DNA of 64,000 bases. It comes from Acidobacteriaceae bacterium (GTDB lineage Bacteria > Acidobacteriota > Terriglobia > Terriglobales > Acidobacteriaceae). The position numbers and the translations under genes are program-made. Below, in pieces: positions 1-9,016 of the stretch. A model generated the notes under the pieces. That model did not search any database and was not told the origin of the DNA. It was given only the letters and a program-made list of their open reading frames with translations. Each line of letters begins with the position of its first letter. The stretch's first letter is position 1. Location: contig PLSM01000094.1 in the NCBI GenBank assembly GCA_003165075.1, positions 111,509 to 175,508 of the forward strand, in the 5' to 3' direction.

Positions 1-1014
1 TTCGGCGGCGACGGCTTCAAGCTGCCTGACGCGCTGGAACTCGCGATGGAAGAAGAGATTCTGCATTATGCAGCATCCGCAGCCATCCCCGATCCAGCCA
101 CACTGCCGCCCCTCGAGGACAATGCGGCGCTCCAGGCCGACTACATCGGATTCCTGATCGAATGCGTGCCGGGATTGAGGCTCGAGAACCTGCGTATCCT
201 TGCCGATTGCGCCAATGGCGCGGCGGCGGCGGTGGCCCCCGAGTTGTTCGCACGGCTGGGTGGCGGCGTGGTGCTGCTGAACATTACGCCCGACGGACGC
301 AACATTAACGACGGCTGTGGCGCGCTGCATCCCGAGTGGGTGGCGACGCAGGTGCAGGCACGCGGGGCCGAGTTGGGCCTGACCTTCGATGGTGACGCCG
401 ACCGCTGCATGTTGACCGGTGCGCATGGAAACATCGTCAACGGCGATGCAATTCTTCTGATGGCCGCGCGCGATCTTCAGAGCCGTGGCCTCTTGACGGG
501 CGATCTGTTAGTGGCCACAACCATGTCCAACATGGGCCTTGAAGCGGCGCTCAAACGCTCCGGCATCCGAATGCTGCGGGCGCCTGTGGGCGACCGCTAC
601 GTGCTGGAACAGATGCTGGCGCATAACGCGGCACTGGGCGGTGAGCAGTCCGGCCACATCCTGTTCCCTCACCTTGCCACCACCGGCGACGGTCTGCTGA
701 CTGCCCTTGTGGTCCTTGACTTGATCGCGCGCACCGGCAAAAGCATCGAGGAACTGACCGCGGATTTGAAAGTCTTCCCGCAGGTCATCGTCAACGTGAA
801 GGTGCGCGAAAAGAAGCCGCTCGAGGGAATTCCCTCCGTGGCCGCGCGCATCCGCGCCGCCGAAGAAGAGTTGAAAGATTCAGGCCGCGTGGTGATCCGC
901 TATTCGGGCACAGAAGCCTTGGCCCGCGTGATGATCGAAGCGGAAAGCGAAGATGCAATGCGCCGCCACGCGGATGCCATCGCCGAGGCCATCCGCGCCG
1001 AGTTAGGAATCTGA
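1..1014 (+). CDS. glmM: Phosphoglucosamine mutase GlmM, 3' part (5' end outside window)
   Basis: Interconverts glucosamine-6-phosphate and glucosamine-1-phosphate, the cytosolic step that feeds UDP-GlcNAc for peptidoglycan and lipopolysaccharide. The frame is open from base 1 (FGGDGFKLPDALE precedes the track's ATG at 46), so the gene begins upstream and the ATG at 46 is internal. The metal-binding loop FDGDADRCM, the sugar-binding GEQSGHI and the C-terminal phosphate-binding RYSGTEALARVMIE are all present. These separate it from generic phosphohexomutases, although a broader PGM/PMM annotation cannot be excluded without the N-terminal serine loop. The remaining 337 residues would be about three quarters of a normal GlmM of roughly 450 residues. 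A palindromic repeat follows the stop codon. Confidence 0.93.
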   Translation, partial: FGGDGFKLPDALELAMEEEILHYAASAAIPDPATLPPLEDNAALQADYIGFLIECVPGLRLENLRILADCANGAAAAVAPELFARLGGGVVLLNITPDGRNINDGCGALHPEWVATQVQARGAELGLTFDGDADRCMLTGAHGNIVNGDAILLMAARDLQSRGLLTGDLLVATTMSNMGLEAALKRSGIRMLRAPVGDRYVLEQMLAHNAALGGEQSGHILFPHLATTGDGLLTALVVLDLIARTGKSIEELTADLKVFPQVIVNVKVREKKPLEGIPSVAARIRAAEEELKDSGRVVIRYSGTEALARVMIEAESEDAMRRHADAIAEAIRAELGI

Positions 1015-1029
1015 CACGAAAATCGAAGC

Positions 1030-1112
1030 AATGGGTGCCCCAGGTCCCGGGGTCCCAGCGACAGGTCCTCGTCGCTGGGGTGAGGATTCGCTTTTGGGAC
1101 CTGGGATCTCTC
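1030..1112. repeat. Palindromic intergenic repeat (CCCAGGTCCC family), copy 1
   Basis: The perfect inverted arms CCCAGGTCCC (1039-1048) and GGGACCTGGG (1096-1105) enclose a second hairpin, CCCAGCGAC/GTCGCTGGG. It lies between the convergent ends of glmM and the aldo/keto reductase gene. A related copy with arms CCCAGGTGCC/GGCACCTGGG lies at 38249-38278 and shares the string TCGCTTTTGGG before the right arm. It could act as a bidirectional terminator-like hairpin or be a mobile REP-type element. Confidence 0.75.
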
Positions 1113-1137
1113 GTGCCAATTCCTCTTGAACTCCCCC

Positions 1138-2025
1138 TTATCCCCTCAGGCTCGCCGGCGGAACGCTCACTGCGGAAAGCTCTTCGTAGACTGCCTGCGG
1201 TAACTCAAGGGCCGCCGCTGCGATGTTCTCTTCCACGTGCACAGGCGATGAAGTTCCCGGTATTGGCAGAATCACCTTGGACCGCTTGAGCAGCCATGCC
1301 AGAGCTACCTGGAACGGCGCGGCCTTCAGTTCCTTTGCCACCTTCTCAATAGCCTCATGCGCTTTTCTTGCCTGGCCCATCGGCGCCCAGGGCAGGAAAG
1401 CGATGCCGTTCTTCTCGCAATAATCCACGACGAAGTCATACTCGCGATCGGCAAAGCTGTAGCGGTTCTGCACCGCGGCAATGGGCACAATGCGGCGTGC
1501 GCGCTCAATGTGCTCGCGGGTAACGTTGGAGAGTGCCACGTGCCGGATCTTGCCTTGCTCGCGCAGCTTAGCCAGCGCCTCCACCGATGCCTCGAAGGAA
1601 ACCGCATTGTCGGGAGCGTGAAAATGGTGCACGTCGATGCGGTACAGGCGCAGCCGCTTGAGGCTGCCCTCCAGCGCTTGGGCCAGGTGCTTGGGGCTGC
1701 CATTGTGGGTCCACTGGCCGGGACCCGGGCGCTCCCATCCGCCTTTGGTCGCAATCACCAAGCCGGCCGGATAGGGATAGAGTGCTTCGGCAATCAATTC
1801 TTCCGATATGCCGGGGCCGTAGGAGTCGGCTGTGTCGATGAGGTTTACGCCTAATTCAACGGCACGGCGCAATGTGGCCAGCGCGGCCGGCTTATCGGCG
1901 GGAGGGCCCCAGATCCCGGGTCCGGTTATGCGCATGGCTCCATAGCCAAGACGGTTCACAGTGAGGTCGCCTCCAATAGTGAAGGTGCCCGCGGCGTCAG
2001 CAGAAATGGCTCGGGTTGTGCTCAT
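1138..2025 (-). CDS. Aldo/keto reductase
   Basis: Predicted cytosolic NADPH-dependent oxidoreductase of the aldo/keto reductase superfamily with a TIM-barrel fold. Family signatures are NLIDTADSYGPG (catalytic Asp and Tyr), the ATKGGWERPG strand carrying the catalytic Lys, the IDVHHFHAPD segment at the catalytic His position, and the C-terminal ILPIPGTSSPVHVEENIAA cofactor loop. The track extends to 2094, but ATG 2025 is preferred because AGGAG stands 8 bases upstream and the protein then starts MSTTRAISA, giving 295 residues. The substrate cannot be predicted. It is convergent with glmM and stands alone between glmM and polA. Confidence 0.88.
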   Translation of the reverse strand: MSTTRAISADAAGTFTIGGDLTVNRLGYGAMRITGPGIWGPPADKPAALATLRRAVELGVNLIDTADSYGPGISEELIAEALYPYPAGLVIATKGGWERPGPGQWTHNGSPKHLAQALEGSLKRLRLYRIDVHHFHAPDNAVSFEASVEALAKLREQGKIRHVALSNVTREHIERARRIVPIAAVQNRYSFADREYDFVVDYCEKNGIAFLPWAPMGQARKAHEAIEKVAKELKAAPFQVALAWLLKRSKVILPIPGTSSPVHVEENIAAAALELPQAVYEELSAVSVPPASLRG

Positions 2026-2171
2026 GGAATTCGCTCCTGTAGTGATAAATAATGTCGGCAACCGCTCATTATAGGGCGATGGAATAATTCGCACCCACTG
2101 CTTGGATGAGCATTCCTGACCTGTTGATTCATGCCAACGGTCTCTTCCGGCTCAGAATGCGGGATGCGAAT

Positions 2172-4859
2172 CTACAAATCCCGCCAATTGGGGCCAAAGG
2201 CCACGTCTGCTACGAGGGGCACGCTCAGTTGAACGACGTCCTCCATCTCTTTGCGCACCAGTGCTTCCACTTCCGCGGCTTCATCGGCAGGAACTTCAAA
2301 CAGCAATTCGTCGTGAACCTGGAGGACCATGCGAGATTTGAGTTTGCGCTCGGCGAGCTTGCGATCGAGGGCAATCATGGCCAGCTTGATAAGGTCGGCG
2401 GCGGTGCCCTGCAGCGGCGTGTTGATGGCGGTGCGCTCGGCAAATCCGCGCTGGTTGGGGTTGCGGCTCTGGATGTCGGGAATAGGTCGCATGCGGCCAA
2501 ACATGGTGCGCACGCTGCCCTCGCGCCGCGTGGCTTCGAGAGTCTTTTCGATAAACGCTTTCACACCCAGGTAACGAGCAAAGTAGCGGTCGATGTAGGC
2601 GCGCGCCTCAGATTGTGGAATGCCTAACTGCGCGGCCAGCCCGAAGGCCGAGATGCCGTAGACAATGCCAAAGTTGACGGCCTTGGCGCGGTTGCGCGTC
2701 TCCTTGTCCATGGTCTCCGCGGGCACGCCGAAGACCTCGCTGGCAGTCAGGGTGTGAATGTCTTCGTTGTTCAGGTAGGCGCGCACCAGCAGCGGATCGC
2801 CGCTGAAGTGTGCCAGCAGGCGCAGCTCAATCTGCGAGTAATCGGCAGAGAGCAGTTGGGTGCCCGGCGCGGCAATGAACGCGGCGCGAATCTCGCGTCC
2901 CAGTTCGGTGCGCACGGGAATGTTCTGCAGATTGGGGTTGATGGACGATAGCCTGCCGGTGGCAGTGGCAGCAGCCTGAAAGGTGGTGTGGACACGCCCA
3001 TCGGCATCGGCCAGCAGCGGCAACGCATCCACGTAAGTGGACTTCAGCTTCGAGAGATGGCGAAATTCGAGCACCAGACGAGGGACTTCGTGGGTCTCGG
3101 CCAGTTGCTCCAGCACATCTTGCGCGGTGGAGATGGACTTGCTCTTTCCGCGCGCGGCAGGCGCCGGAAGACCCAGATGAGTAAAGAGCACATCGCCTAG
3201 TTGTTTGGGCGAATTGATATTGAAGCGGCGGCCTGCGAGTTCGAAGATGCGCTCGCCCACCCGCTCCAGTTCCAAGGCGAAGCGCTTTGACAGGCCGTCA
3301 AGCACGCCCAGATCGATGCGCACGCCGGCCCGCTCCATGCGATAGAGGACGGGCGCGAGAGGCAGGTCAATCTCCGTGTAAACACGCGCCACACCGGCCT
3401 TTTCAGCCTCCGCGCGCAATACCGGAACCAGCGCACGAATAGCTGCCGCCCCGGCCGCCAGCGAAGACGGCGGAGCCTGGCTGTGGCGGGCCGCCACATC
3501 GGCCAGCGACTGTGTGGTGTGGGTGGGGTTGAGCGCATATGACAGCAGCATGGTGTCGTCCACCGCGCCGGGCAGCGTGACCCCCTGCGCGCCGAGTAGG
3601 TGCAGAGCCAGTTTCCAATCGTGGATTCGCTTGGGTACCGCAGCATCTTCCAGCAGCGCCCGCAACTGGGGTGTGAGCGGCAGCCGCAACGCCGTCGCGG
3701 GCTGCGCGCATACGCCCATGCTGAAGCCCGCCTTCTTCTCTGCGGCCTCGGCCACATCCAGCAACGAGAGCGCCGCAGGCGGTTCGTCGTCCGCGTCCTG
3801 TGCGGCAGGCGTCGCAGCGTCTAGCGCAAACGCGAACCCATTCGCGCGCGCATCGGCGTAGAAGGCGGTGCCCTGCTCTTCGCTTGGCTCGTCGATCAGT
3901 TCGACGGCCGGTCCCGTCGTGGGGGGTGCAAGGTCGCGCAGCATCGAGGTAAATTCGAGTTCAGTAAAAAGCTCGCGGCAGGCCTCGAGGTCGGGCGGTT
4001 GCGTCTCCATCGCGCTCAAGTCAAGCGCCAGCGGCACATGGCTGTCGATAGTTACCAGTTCTTTCGACAAGAGAACCGCGTCGCGATTCTGCTCCAGCGA
4101 TTCGCGATAGCTTTTGCGCTTGACCTCGGCGGCACGCTTCAGCACCGCCTCCACGCTGCCGAACTCCACGATCAACTCCACGCTGCCTTTGTCGCCGATC
4201 CCGGGAGCGCCGGGGATATTATCGACCGCATCGCCGCGCAGTGCCATCACATCGACGACTTTCTCCGGCGGCACGCCCAGGGTCTCCGTCACCTTCGCCG
4301 GATCGAGAATCAGATTGTCCTTCTGCGGATTCAGTATCTTCACTCGCGGCGTCACTAACTGCATCATGTCCTTGTCGCCAGAGACGATAAAGACCTCGTG
4401 CTCGCTCTCCGCGGCCTCGCGGGCCAGCGTGCCAATCACGTCGTCGGCCTCAAACCCCACGGCCTCCAGGATTGGAATGCGTAGTGCTTCGAGAGCGCGG
4501 CGGATGTAGGGGATCTGGCGGCGCAGGTCTTCGGGCATCGAGGCGCGATTGGCCTTGTAGCCGTCGTAACTGACATCTTCGAAGCACTGCGTTTTGCCGT
4601 TCCACTTGCGCAGCGTGGTCAGGTCGCGCGCGCGGCCGTCGCGAAAGACCTCACCGCTGACGTCGAATACGGCGGCAAAGTAGAGCGGGGCAAAGTCCTG
4701 GCGCAGTTTCTTGATCATGTTGACAAAGACGTAAGTGGCCGCCGTGGGCAGCCCCGAGCGCGTGGACATGGGGCGGCTACGCTGCATCGCGTGGTAGGCG
4801 CGAAAAATGAACGACATGGCGTCGAGCAGGAAGACGGGCGGTTTGGCTTGATCCGGCAC
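2172..4859 (-). CDS. polA: DNA polymerase I
   Basis: Gap filling, Okazaki-fragment processing and repair synthesis. The 895-residue reading starts at GTG 4859 (PDQAKPPVFLLDAMSFIFRA); the track's 163-residue extension to 5348 is out-of-frame translation of the upstream glycosyltransferase gene. Domains in order: 5'-3' exonuclease with FEADDVIG and SGDKDMMQLV (about residues 1-290), a central 3'-5' exonuclease-like domain (about 310-500), and the polymerase domain with motif A LSADYSQIELR, motif B RNRAKAVNFGIVYGIS and motif C QVHDELLFE. In the central domain the canonical DxE metal motif is replaced by FALDAAT, so proofreading is probably lost. No strong Shine-Dalgarno precedes the start, and the gene lies 41 bases after the GT87 run, perhaps read through from it. 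Confidence 0.95.
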   Translation of the reverse strand: MPDQAKPPVFLLDAMSFIFRAYHAMQRSRPMSTRSGLPTAATYVFVNMIKKLRQDFAPLYFAAVFDVSGEVFRDGRARDLTTLRKWNGKTQCFEDVSYDGYKANRASMPEDLRRQIPYIRRALEALRIPILEAVGFEADDVIGTLAREAAESEHEVFIVSGDKDMMQLVTPRVKILNPQKDNLILDPAKVTETLGVPPEKVVDVMALRGDAVDNIPGAPGIGDKGSVELIVEFGSVEAVLKRAAEVKRKSYRESLEQNRDAVLLSKELVTIDSHVPLALDLSAMETQPPDLEACRELFTELEFTSMLRDLAPPTTGPAVELIDEPSEEQGTAFYADARANGFAFALDAATPAAQDADDEPPAALSLLDVAEAAEKKAGFSMGVCAQPATALRLPLTPQLRALLEDAAVPKRIHDWKLALHLLGAQGVTLPGAVDDTMLLSYALNPTHTTQSLADVAARHSQAPPSSLAAGAAAIRALVPVLRAEAEKAGVARVYTEIDLPLAPVLYRMERAGVRIDLGVLDGLSKRFALELERVGERIFELAGRRFNINSPKQLGDVLFTHLGLPAPAARGKSKSISTAQDVLEQLAETHEVPRLVLEFRHLSKLKSTYVDALPLLADADGRVHTTFQAAATATGRLSSINPNLQNIPVRTELGREIRAAFIAAPGTQLLSADYSQIELRLLAHFSGDPLLVRAYLNNEDIHTLTASEVFGVPAETMDKETRNRAKAVNFGIVYGISAFGLAAQLGIPQSEARAYIDRYFARYLGVKAFIEKTLEATRREGSVRTMFGRMRPIPDIQSRNPNQRGFAERTAINTPLQGTAADLIKLAMIALDRKLAERKLKSRMVLQVHDELLFEVPADEAAEVEALVRKEMEDVVQLSVPLVADVAFGPNWRDL

Positions 4860-4900
4860 GCTACAGAGTCTATCAGTGTTGGCGCGGGTGCGAGCCGGAT

Positions 4901-6253
4901 TCAAACCGGCAAAGGCCTGGACGCAGCGTCTCCGGAACCTTGAGTCTCTACGGATACAGCAGGGGCAGAGCCATGGCGCACATAGACCCATAGATAGAAA
5001 ATGCTCATGACGAGAAGGATGAGCGGGATGGGACGAGCCAGCACCATGGTCAGCCACCGGCCGGAGAGACCCGACGACGCGGCAAGAAAGTGGCGAACCA
5101 GAAAGATACGTGCCAACGACGGGAAATCTCCATTCATCCCGATGCCGGCAGTGGTCAAAAGGAGGGCAAACCAGCCTCTCGCGCCGCCTTCGGCCCAGAG
5201 AATGGCACAGGCGGGGACGGCAAGCAGCAGGATCTTGGCATCGTGTTCCCGATGATAGAGCGGCAGCATGGAGAGCGGTGCGATTGCCGCCAGCGCCAGC
5301 CATGCCCTCATCGGTGATGCGCGCGACCGCAGAGTAGCCACTGCCCACACTATCAGGAGCCCCCCGCAGAGGATATAAGTTGCCAAGTTATAGACCAGAG
5401 GATCCGCAAAAAAGATGCTGATGTCCGATTGCAGTTCGACCACCGCATCGATATCTTCCCCAACCTTTGATGCTGGGCCGACGTCATCCAGGTCGCCGGG
5501 CGCAGAAAATACCTGCATATTGGTGTGCATTTCCTTTATCCAATTCGGCGCCACGTGCGTCACCCACAGAACCGGAGGCAAGCTGAGAAGAAGAGCGACC
5601 GCCAGTGTTTGCAATGCGCGTTTGCGACCAGCCCCGCCCGCAAGCAGGAAATACAGCCAGACCAGGCCGGTGTCGTGCGGCTTGACAATGAGGCTGATCG
5701 CCAGGCATGCGACACCGGCAAACGCAAACTGCTCTCGAAAAAAGCACCAAACGGCTATGGTACAAAGGGCAATCGCAATTCCTGCGGAATTGCCTATCAT
5801 AAAGAGCCATAGGCTATTCACAAGAAGGAACGCGGCCAAGCCTCCCGATATAACTTGGGAATAACTTGCTCCAGAACTCCAGATAAGAAAGCCGGCTAGG
5901 ATGAGGCTCGCTGCTGTAAGTGTCATCCAGAGCAGATGTGCGGAATAAAACGCCATTAGGGCGAAGGGTACGGTGAAGGCAAATGCAGTGGGTAGGTAAA
6001 AGTAGGATGTTACAACTCTGCGAATTCCTGCCGGGTCTGAATGAAGCTCTCCACTCTCTGTCTGATAAGTCCTCAGTAAGTCGCCCTGGCTATAGGGGTT
6101 GCCATGTTGCAGGAGACATCGTGCGCTGTAATACACCACTCGGAAATCTACTCCTGAGATGGCAGAGGCGCGTTCAAAGAGCGAGCCGAGCAGAACAAAC
6201 AGCGCACATCCCAACACCAACAGATACAGGCCATCGCGCCGCGTACTCGTCAT
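4901..6253 (-). CDS. GT87-family (DUF2029) membrane glycosyltransferase, paralogue 4
   Basis: Polytopic GT-C protein of 450 residues with about ten hydrophobic segments. The family signature DFRVVYYSARCLLQHGNPY follows the first membrane span. GT87 proteins use polyprenyl-phosphate sugars to mannosylate or otherwise glycosylate lipid-linked or surface acceptors on the outer face of the membrane. It is the last of four tandem paralogues that share the N-terminal signature, an LVWLYFLLAGG motif and a VMSIFYLWVYVRH-type end. GGAG lies 11 bases upstream of ATG 6253. It is separated by 83 bases from paralogue 3 and by 41 bases from polA. The sugar and acceptor are unknown. Confidence 0.85.
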   Translation of the reverse strand: MTSTRRDGLYLLVLGCALFVLLGSLFERASAISGVDFRVVYYSARCLLQHGNPYSQGDLLRTYQTESGELHSDPAGIRRVVTSYFYLPTAFAFTVPFALMAFYSAHLLWMTLTAASLILAGFLIWSSGASYSQVISGGLAAFLLVNSLWLFMIGNSAGIAIALCTIAVWCFFREQFAFAGVACLAISLIVKPHDTGLVWLYFLLAGGAGRKRALQTLAVALLLSLPPVLWVTHVAPNWIKEMHTNMQVFSAPGDLDDVGPASKVGEDIDAVVELQSDISIFFADPLVYNLATYILCGGLLIVWAVATLRSRASPMRAWLALAAIAPLSMLPLYHREHDAKILLLAVPACAILWAEGGARGWFALLLTTAGIGMNGDFPSLARIFLVRHFLAASSGLSGRWLTMVLARPIPLILLVMSIFYLWVYVRHGSAPAVSVETQGSGDAASRPLPV

Positions 6254-6336
6254 ATTCAGCCTAGCTCCATATCGCAGTGTACTTGACTATCTGAGGATAA
6301 GCCGTTGGAGCGGTCGTTGCTCTGCTGCATTGCGCA

Positions 6337-7701
6337 TCAAGGTACAGAAGATGCCGCAGGCGCACCTACCGCAGCTTCTCCCGGGACTTCAGGCCCAGCG
6401 AATGTGACCTGGACGCGTGTATGCCGCACATAGGCCCACAGATAAAAGATGCACATGGCCAGCAACACGAGCGGGACTGGCCGAGCCAGCACTACTGTCA
6501 GTATTTCGCCTGTAAGGCCTTGGGCAGTGGCAAGCAGAGGACGAGAGAGCCAGATGCGCGCTGCGCTTGGCGTATCTCCGTTGGCCACCAAGCCGGCGGC
6601 AGTGACCGCGAGCGCTGACCACCCTACAACGCCGCGCTCGGCCCAGAGCATGGCGCACGCGGGAATTGTAAGCAGCAGAAGCCGAGCATCGTCCTGCCGG
6701 TGATAGAGCGGCAGCATGGCGAGAGGCGCTATGGCCGCCAGCGCCAGCCAGGCCGTGGCCGGCGAGAAACGCGATCGTAGTGTAGCCAACACCCAGACCA
6801 GGAGAAGCGGCACACAAAAAAGATAACTGGCCGGGTTGTAGATGCGCGGATCATCCAGGAATACGCTGATCACCGTCTGCAGGTCGACGATTGAATCGGG
6901 AGTGTCGCGAGAGGCGGAGGTCGGTCCGGGATCGTTGATGTCGCTGCGCGCCGAAGTCGCGGTGAGGTTGGAGTGCAGCTCCGACATCCAGTGCGGCGCA
7001 ACATACGAGACCCACAGAACGCCCGGCAGGCCGAGGACGATGGTTACCACGAGGGTTTGCAGCGCGCGCTTGCGGCAGAGGCCGCCGGCCAACAGGAAAT
7101 AAAGCCAGATCAGACCCGCAACATGCGGCTTGATGGCCAGGCTAACAGCAAAACAGAGAATCCCGGCGGGCACAAACCTCCCCTTGAGAAAGCACCACAC
7201 GGCCACTGCGCAAAGGCCGACCACGACCCCGGCAGTATTGGCAACGTCGGTAAGCATGATGCTGGTGAGAAGAAAGAAGCAGATCAGGACTCCGGCCATT
7301 ATTGGCGCGTGATCGGCGGCTAGGTTCCACATCAGACATGCGCCAAGGACGATGCTCAGAGCAATAAGCGCAATCCAGAGCGCGTGCGCCCAGGCCCACG
7401 GCAGCAATGCAAGGGGTGCGATAAGTATCAGGCCGGTTGGCAGGTTGATATAGACCGCGACAAGGCGGCGCACGGGAGCAGCATCCGACATGCGATCGCC
7501 TCCCTCGGCCCGGTAGACGCGCAGCATCTCACTTTCCCGGTAGGGATCAGCATGTTGCAGCAGGCAGCGCGCTCCGTAATACACCGCCTTGAAGTCGATT
7601 ACGGTGGCCGTTGCGGAGCGCTCCATGGCGATGCTCACTAGGATGAAGATCACGCTGCCAAAGAGCAGAAAAATCAACCCATCGAGCCGCTCTCTCTTCA
7701 T
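6337..7701 (-). CDS. GT87-family (DUF2029) membrane glycosyltransferase, paralogue 3
   Basis: A 454-residue polytopic GT-C protein; the family signature reads DFKAVYYGARCLLQHADPY. Start is ATG 7701, giving MKRERLDGL, with an AGAGAGG ribosome site; the first 17 residues of the track ORF belong to read-through of the preceding gene. Its ATG overlaps the stop codon of paralogue 2 in an ATGA junction, so the two are almost certainly translationally coupled. The end has a short Ala/Pro-rich tail after the last membrane span. Presumed substrate is a polyprenyl-phosphate sugar; the specificity is not readable from the sequence. Confidence 0.86.
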   Translation of the reverse strand: MKRERLDGLIFLLFGSVIFILVSIAMERSATATVIDFKAVYYGARCLLQHADPYRESEMLRVYRAEGGDRMSDAAPVRRLVAVYINLPTGLILIAPLALLPWAWAHALWIALIALSIVLGACLMWNLAADHAPIMAGVLICFFLLTSIMLTDVANTAGVVVGLCAVAVWCFLKGRFVPAGILCFAVSLAIKPHVAGLIWLYFLLAGGLCRKRALQTLVVTIVLGLPGVLWVSYVAPHWMSELHSNLTATSARSDINDPGPTSASRDTPDSIVDLQTVISVFLDDPRIYNPASYLFCVPLLLVWVLATLRSRFSPATAWLALAAIAPLAMLPLYHRQDDARLLLLTIPACAMLWAERGVVGWSALAVTAAGLVANGDTPSAARIWLSRPLLATAQGLTGEILTVVLARPVPLVLLAMCIFYLWAYVRHTRVQVTFAGPEVPGEAAVGAPAASSVP

Positions 7702-9014
7702 TGCGAGCCTCTCTCTGCGGCGCGGGCATAAGTGCGCCGCACGTAGACCCACAGATAGAAAATGCCCATCGTCAACAGAATGGGTGGAATTGGCCTTGTG
7801 ACCGCAACCGTGACTATCTTTCCTGGCAACCCCGCTGCGGAAATGTTGAAATCCTTGGTGAGCAGCCTGAGAGCTATAAGCGGAATATCACCAGTCAGAA
7901 CAACCGCTGCGGTATTCACCAGCAAGGCGAGCCAACGAATCAGGCCGCCTTCTGCCCAGAGCATCGCACATGCAGGAATACTGAGCAGCAGGAGCTTGGT
8001 GTCATAGGGCCGATGATAAACCGGGAGCATGGTCAGAGCCGCGATTGCCGCCAGCGCCAGCCAGGCTGTCGCCGGCGAGGAACGCGATCGCACGGTTACA
8101 AACATCCATACGAGCAGCAGCGGCGCACAAATCAGATAGGAAGCCAGATCGTAGAAGCGCGGATCATCCCGAAAGGGGCTGATGACTGTTTGCAGGTCAA
8201 TGACTGTATACGGCAGGCGGCCATCAAAATTAGCCCCTCTTGGGTCGCTGAGGCTTCCAGGCGCAGAATTCGCCGATAAATTGGCGCGTAGTTCCGGCAC
8301 CCAGTTGGGAGCAACATGTGTGATCCACAGGACAGCGGGAAGACTTAGCACCAGTGTCACAACGAGGGTTTGCAGAGCGCGTTTGCGATAAACTCCGCCT
8401 GCCAATAAAAAGTAGAGCCACACCAGAGCCGCGTCATGGGGCTTGACAGCGAGGGCAACCGCAAGACACAGAACACCTGTCGCGGCAAAGCGCTCCTCAA
8501 GAAAACACCAGGCGGCAATCACGCAAAGGCTCACCACTATCCCGGCCGAATTACCGACCGCGAACACAAATTCGCAGTTGGCAAGCACCATGCAAGCCAG
8601 GAAAATGGAAACTCCCGGCGCGCGTCTTGCTCCCAGATCCCACATCAGAAAGGCCGCGAGGATCAGGCAGCAGGCCATCAGCATCATCCAAAGAACATGC
8701 GCAGGCCCCCACGGCAGAATCGCGAAGAGAGCCACGAACGAAGCTGCAGTGGGCAAGTAGACCCACAGCGTTACACTGCGGCGAAGCTGGGCAAACTCCG
8801 GTGAACTTTCCCCGCCAGCCGCCAGATAGGAACTCTGTAGTTCGCTCTCCTGGTAGGGGTCGCACCGTTGAAGCAGGCAATGCGTACCGTAATAAACCGC
8901 TTTGAAGTCGATCATTCCGTACAGCGCCGTTCGTTCCAAAGAAGCGCCCCAGAGGATGAAAATCCCGCTGCTCAGCAGCAACAGAAGCACTCCACCCAGG
9001 CGCGCTCTTGTCAT
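7698..9014 (-). CDS. GT87-family (DUF2029) membrane glycosyltransferase, paralogue 2
   Basis: A 438-residue polytopic GT-C protein with the signature DFKAVYYGTHCLLQRCDPY. The track begins at a TTG (9020), but ATG 9014 gives MTRARLGGVLLLL, identical to the start of paralogue 1, and has GAGAGAGG about 6 bases upstream. The start lies two bases after the stop of paralogue 1, and the stop forms an ATGA junction with paralogue 3. Paralogues 1 and 2 are the most similar pair by eye, both N-terminally and in the ILLTMGIFYLWVYVRR end, so they probably come from the most recent duplication. Confidence 0.87.
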   Translation of the reverse strand: MTRARLGGVLLLLLSSGIFILWGASLERTALYGMIDFKAVYYGTHCLLQRCDPYQESELQSSYLAAGGESSPEFAQLRRSVTLWVYLPTAASFVALFAILPWGPAHVLWMMLMACCLILAAFLMWDLGARRAPGVSIFLACMVLANCEFVFAVGNSAGIVVSLCVIAAWCFLEERFAATGVLCLAVALAVKPHDAALVWLYFLLAGGVYRKRALQTLVVTLVLSLPAVLWITHVAPNWVPELRANLSANSAPGSLSDPRGANFDGRLPYTVIDLQTVISPFRDDPRFYDLASYLICAPLLLVWMFVTVRSRSSPATAWLALAAIAALTMLPVYHRPYDTKLLLLSIPACAMLWAEGGLIRWLALLVNTAAVVLTGDIPLIALRLLTKDFNISAAGLPGKIVTVAVTRPIPPILLTMGIFYLWVYVRRTYARAAERGSQ

Positions 9015-9016
9015 CT

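Noticed and set aside
4880-4915. tRNA T-arm-like sequence GAGCCGGATTCAAACCGGC
   Set aside because: No acceptor, D-arm or anticodon partner can be found on either strand; it is a short hairpin across the GT87 stop codon.
4860-5348. N-terminal extension of polA in the track (163 residues)
   Set aside because: It is an out-of-frame reading of the GT87 gene; PolA homology starts at PVFLLDAMSFIFRAYHAM near GTG 4859.
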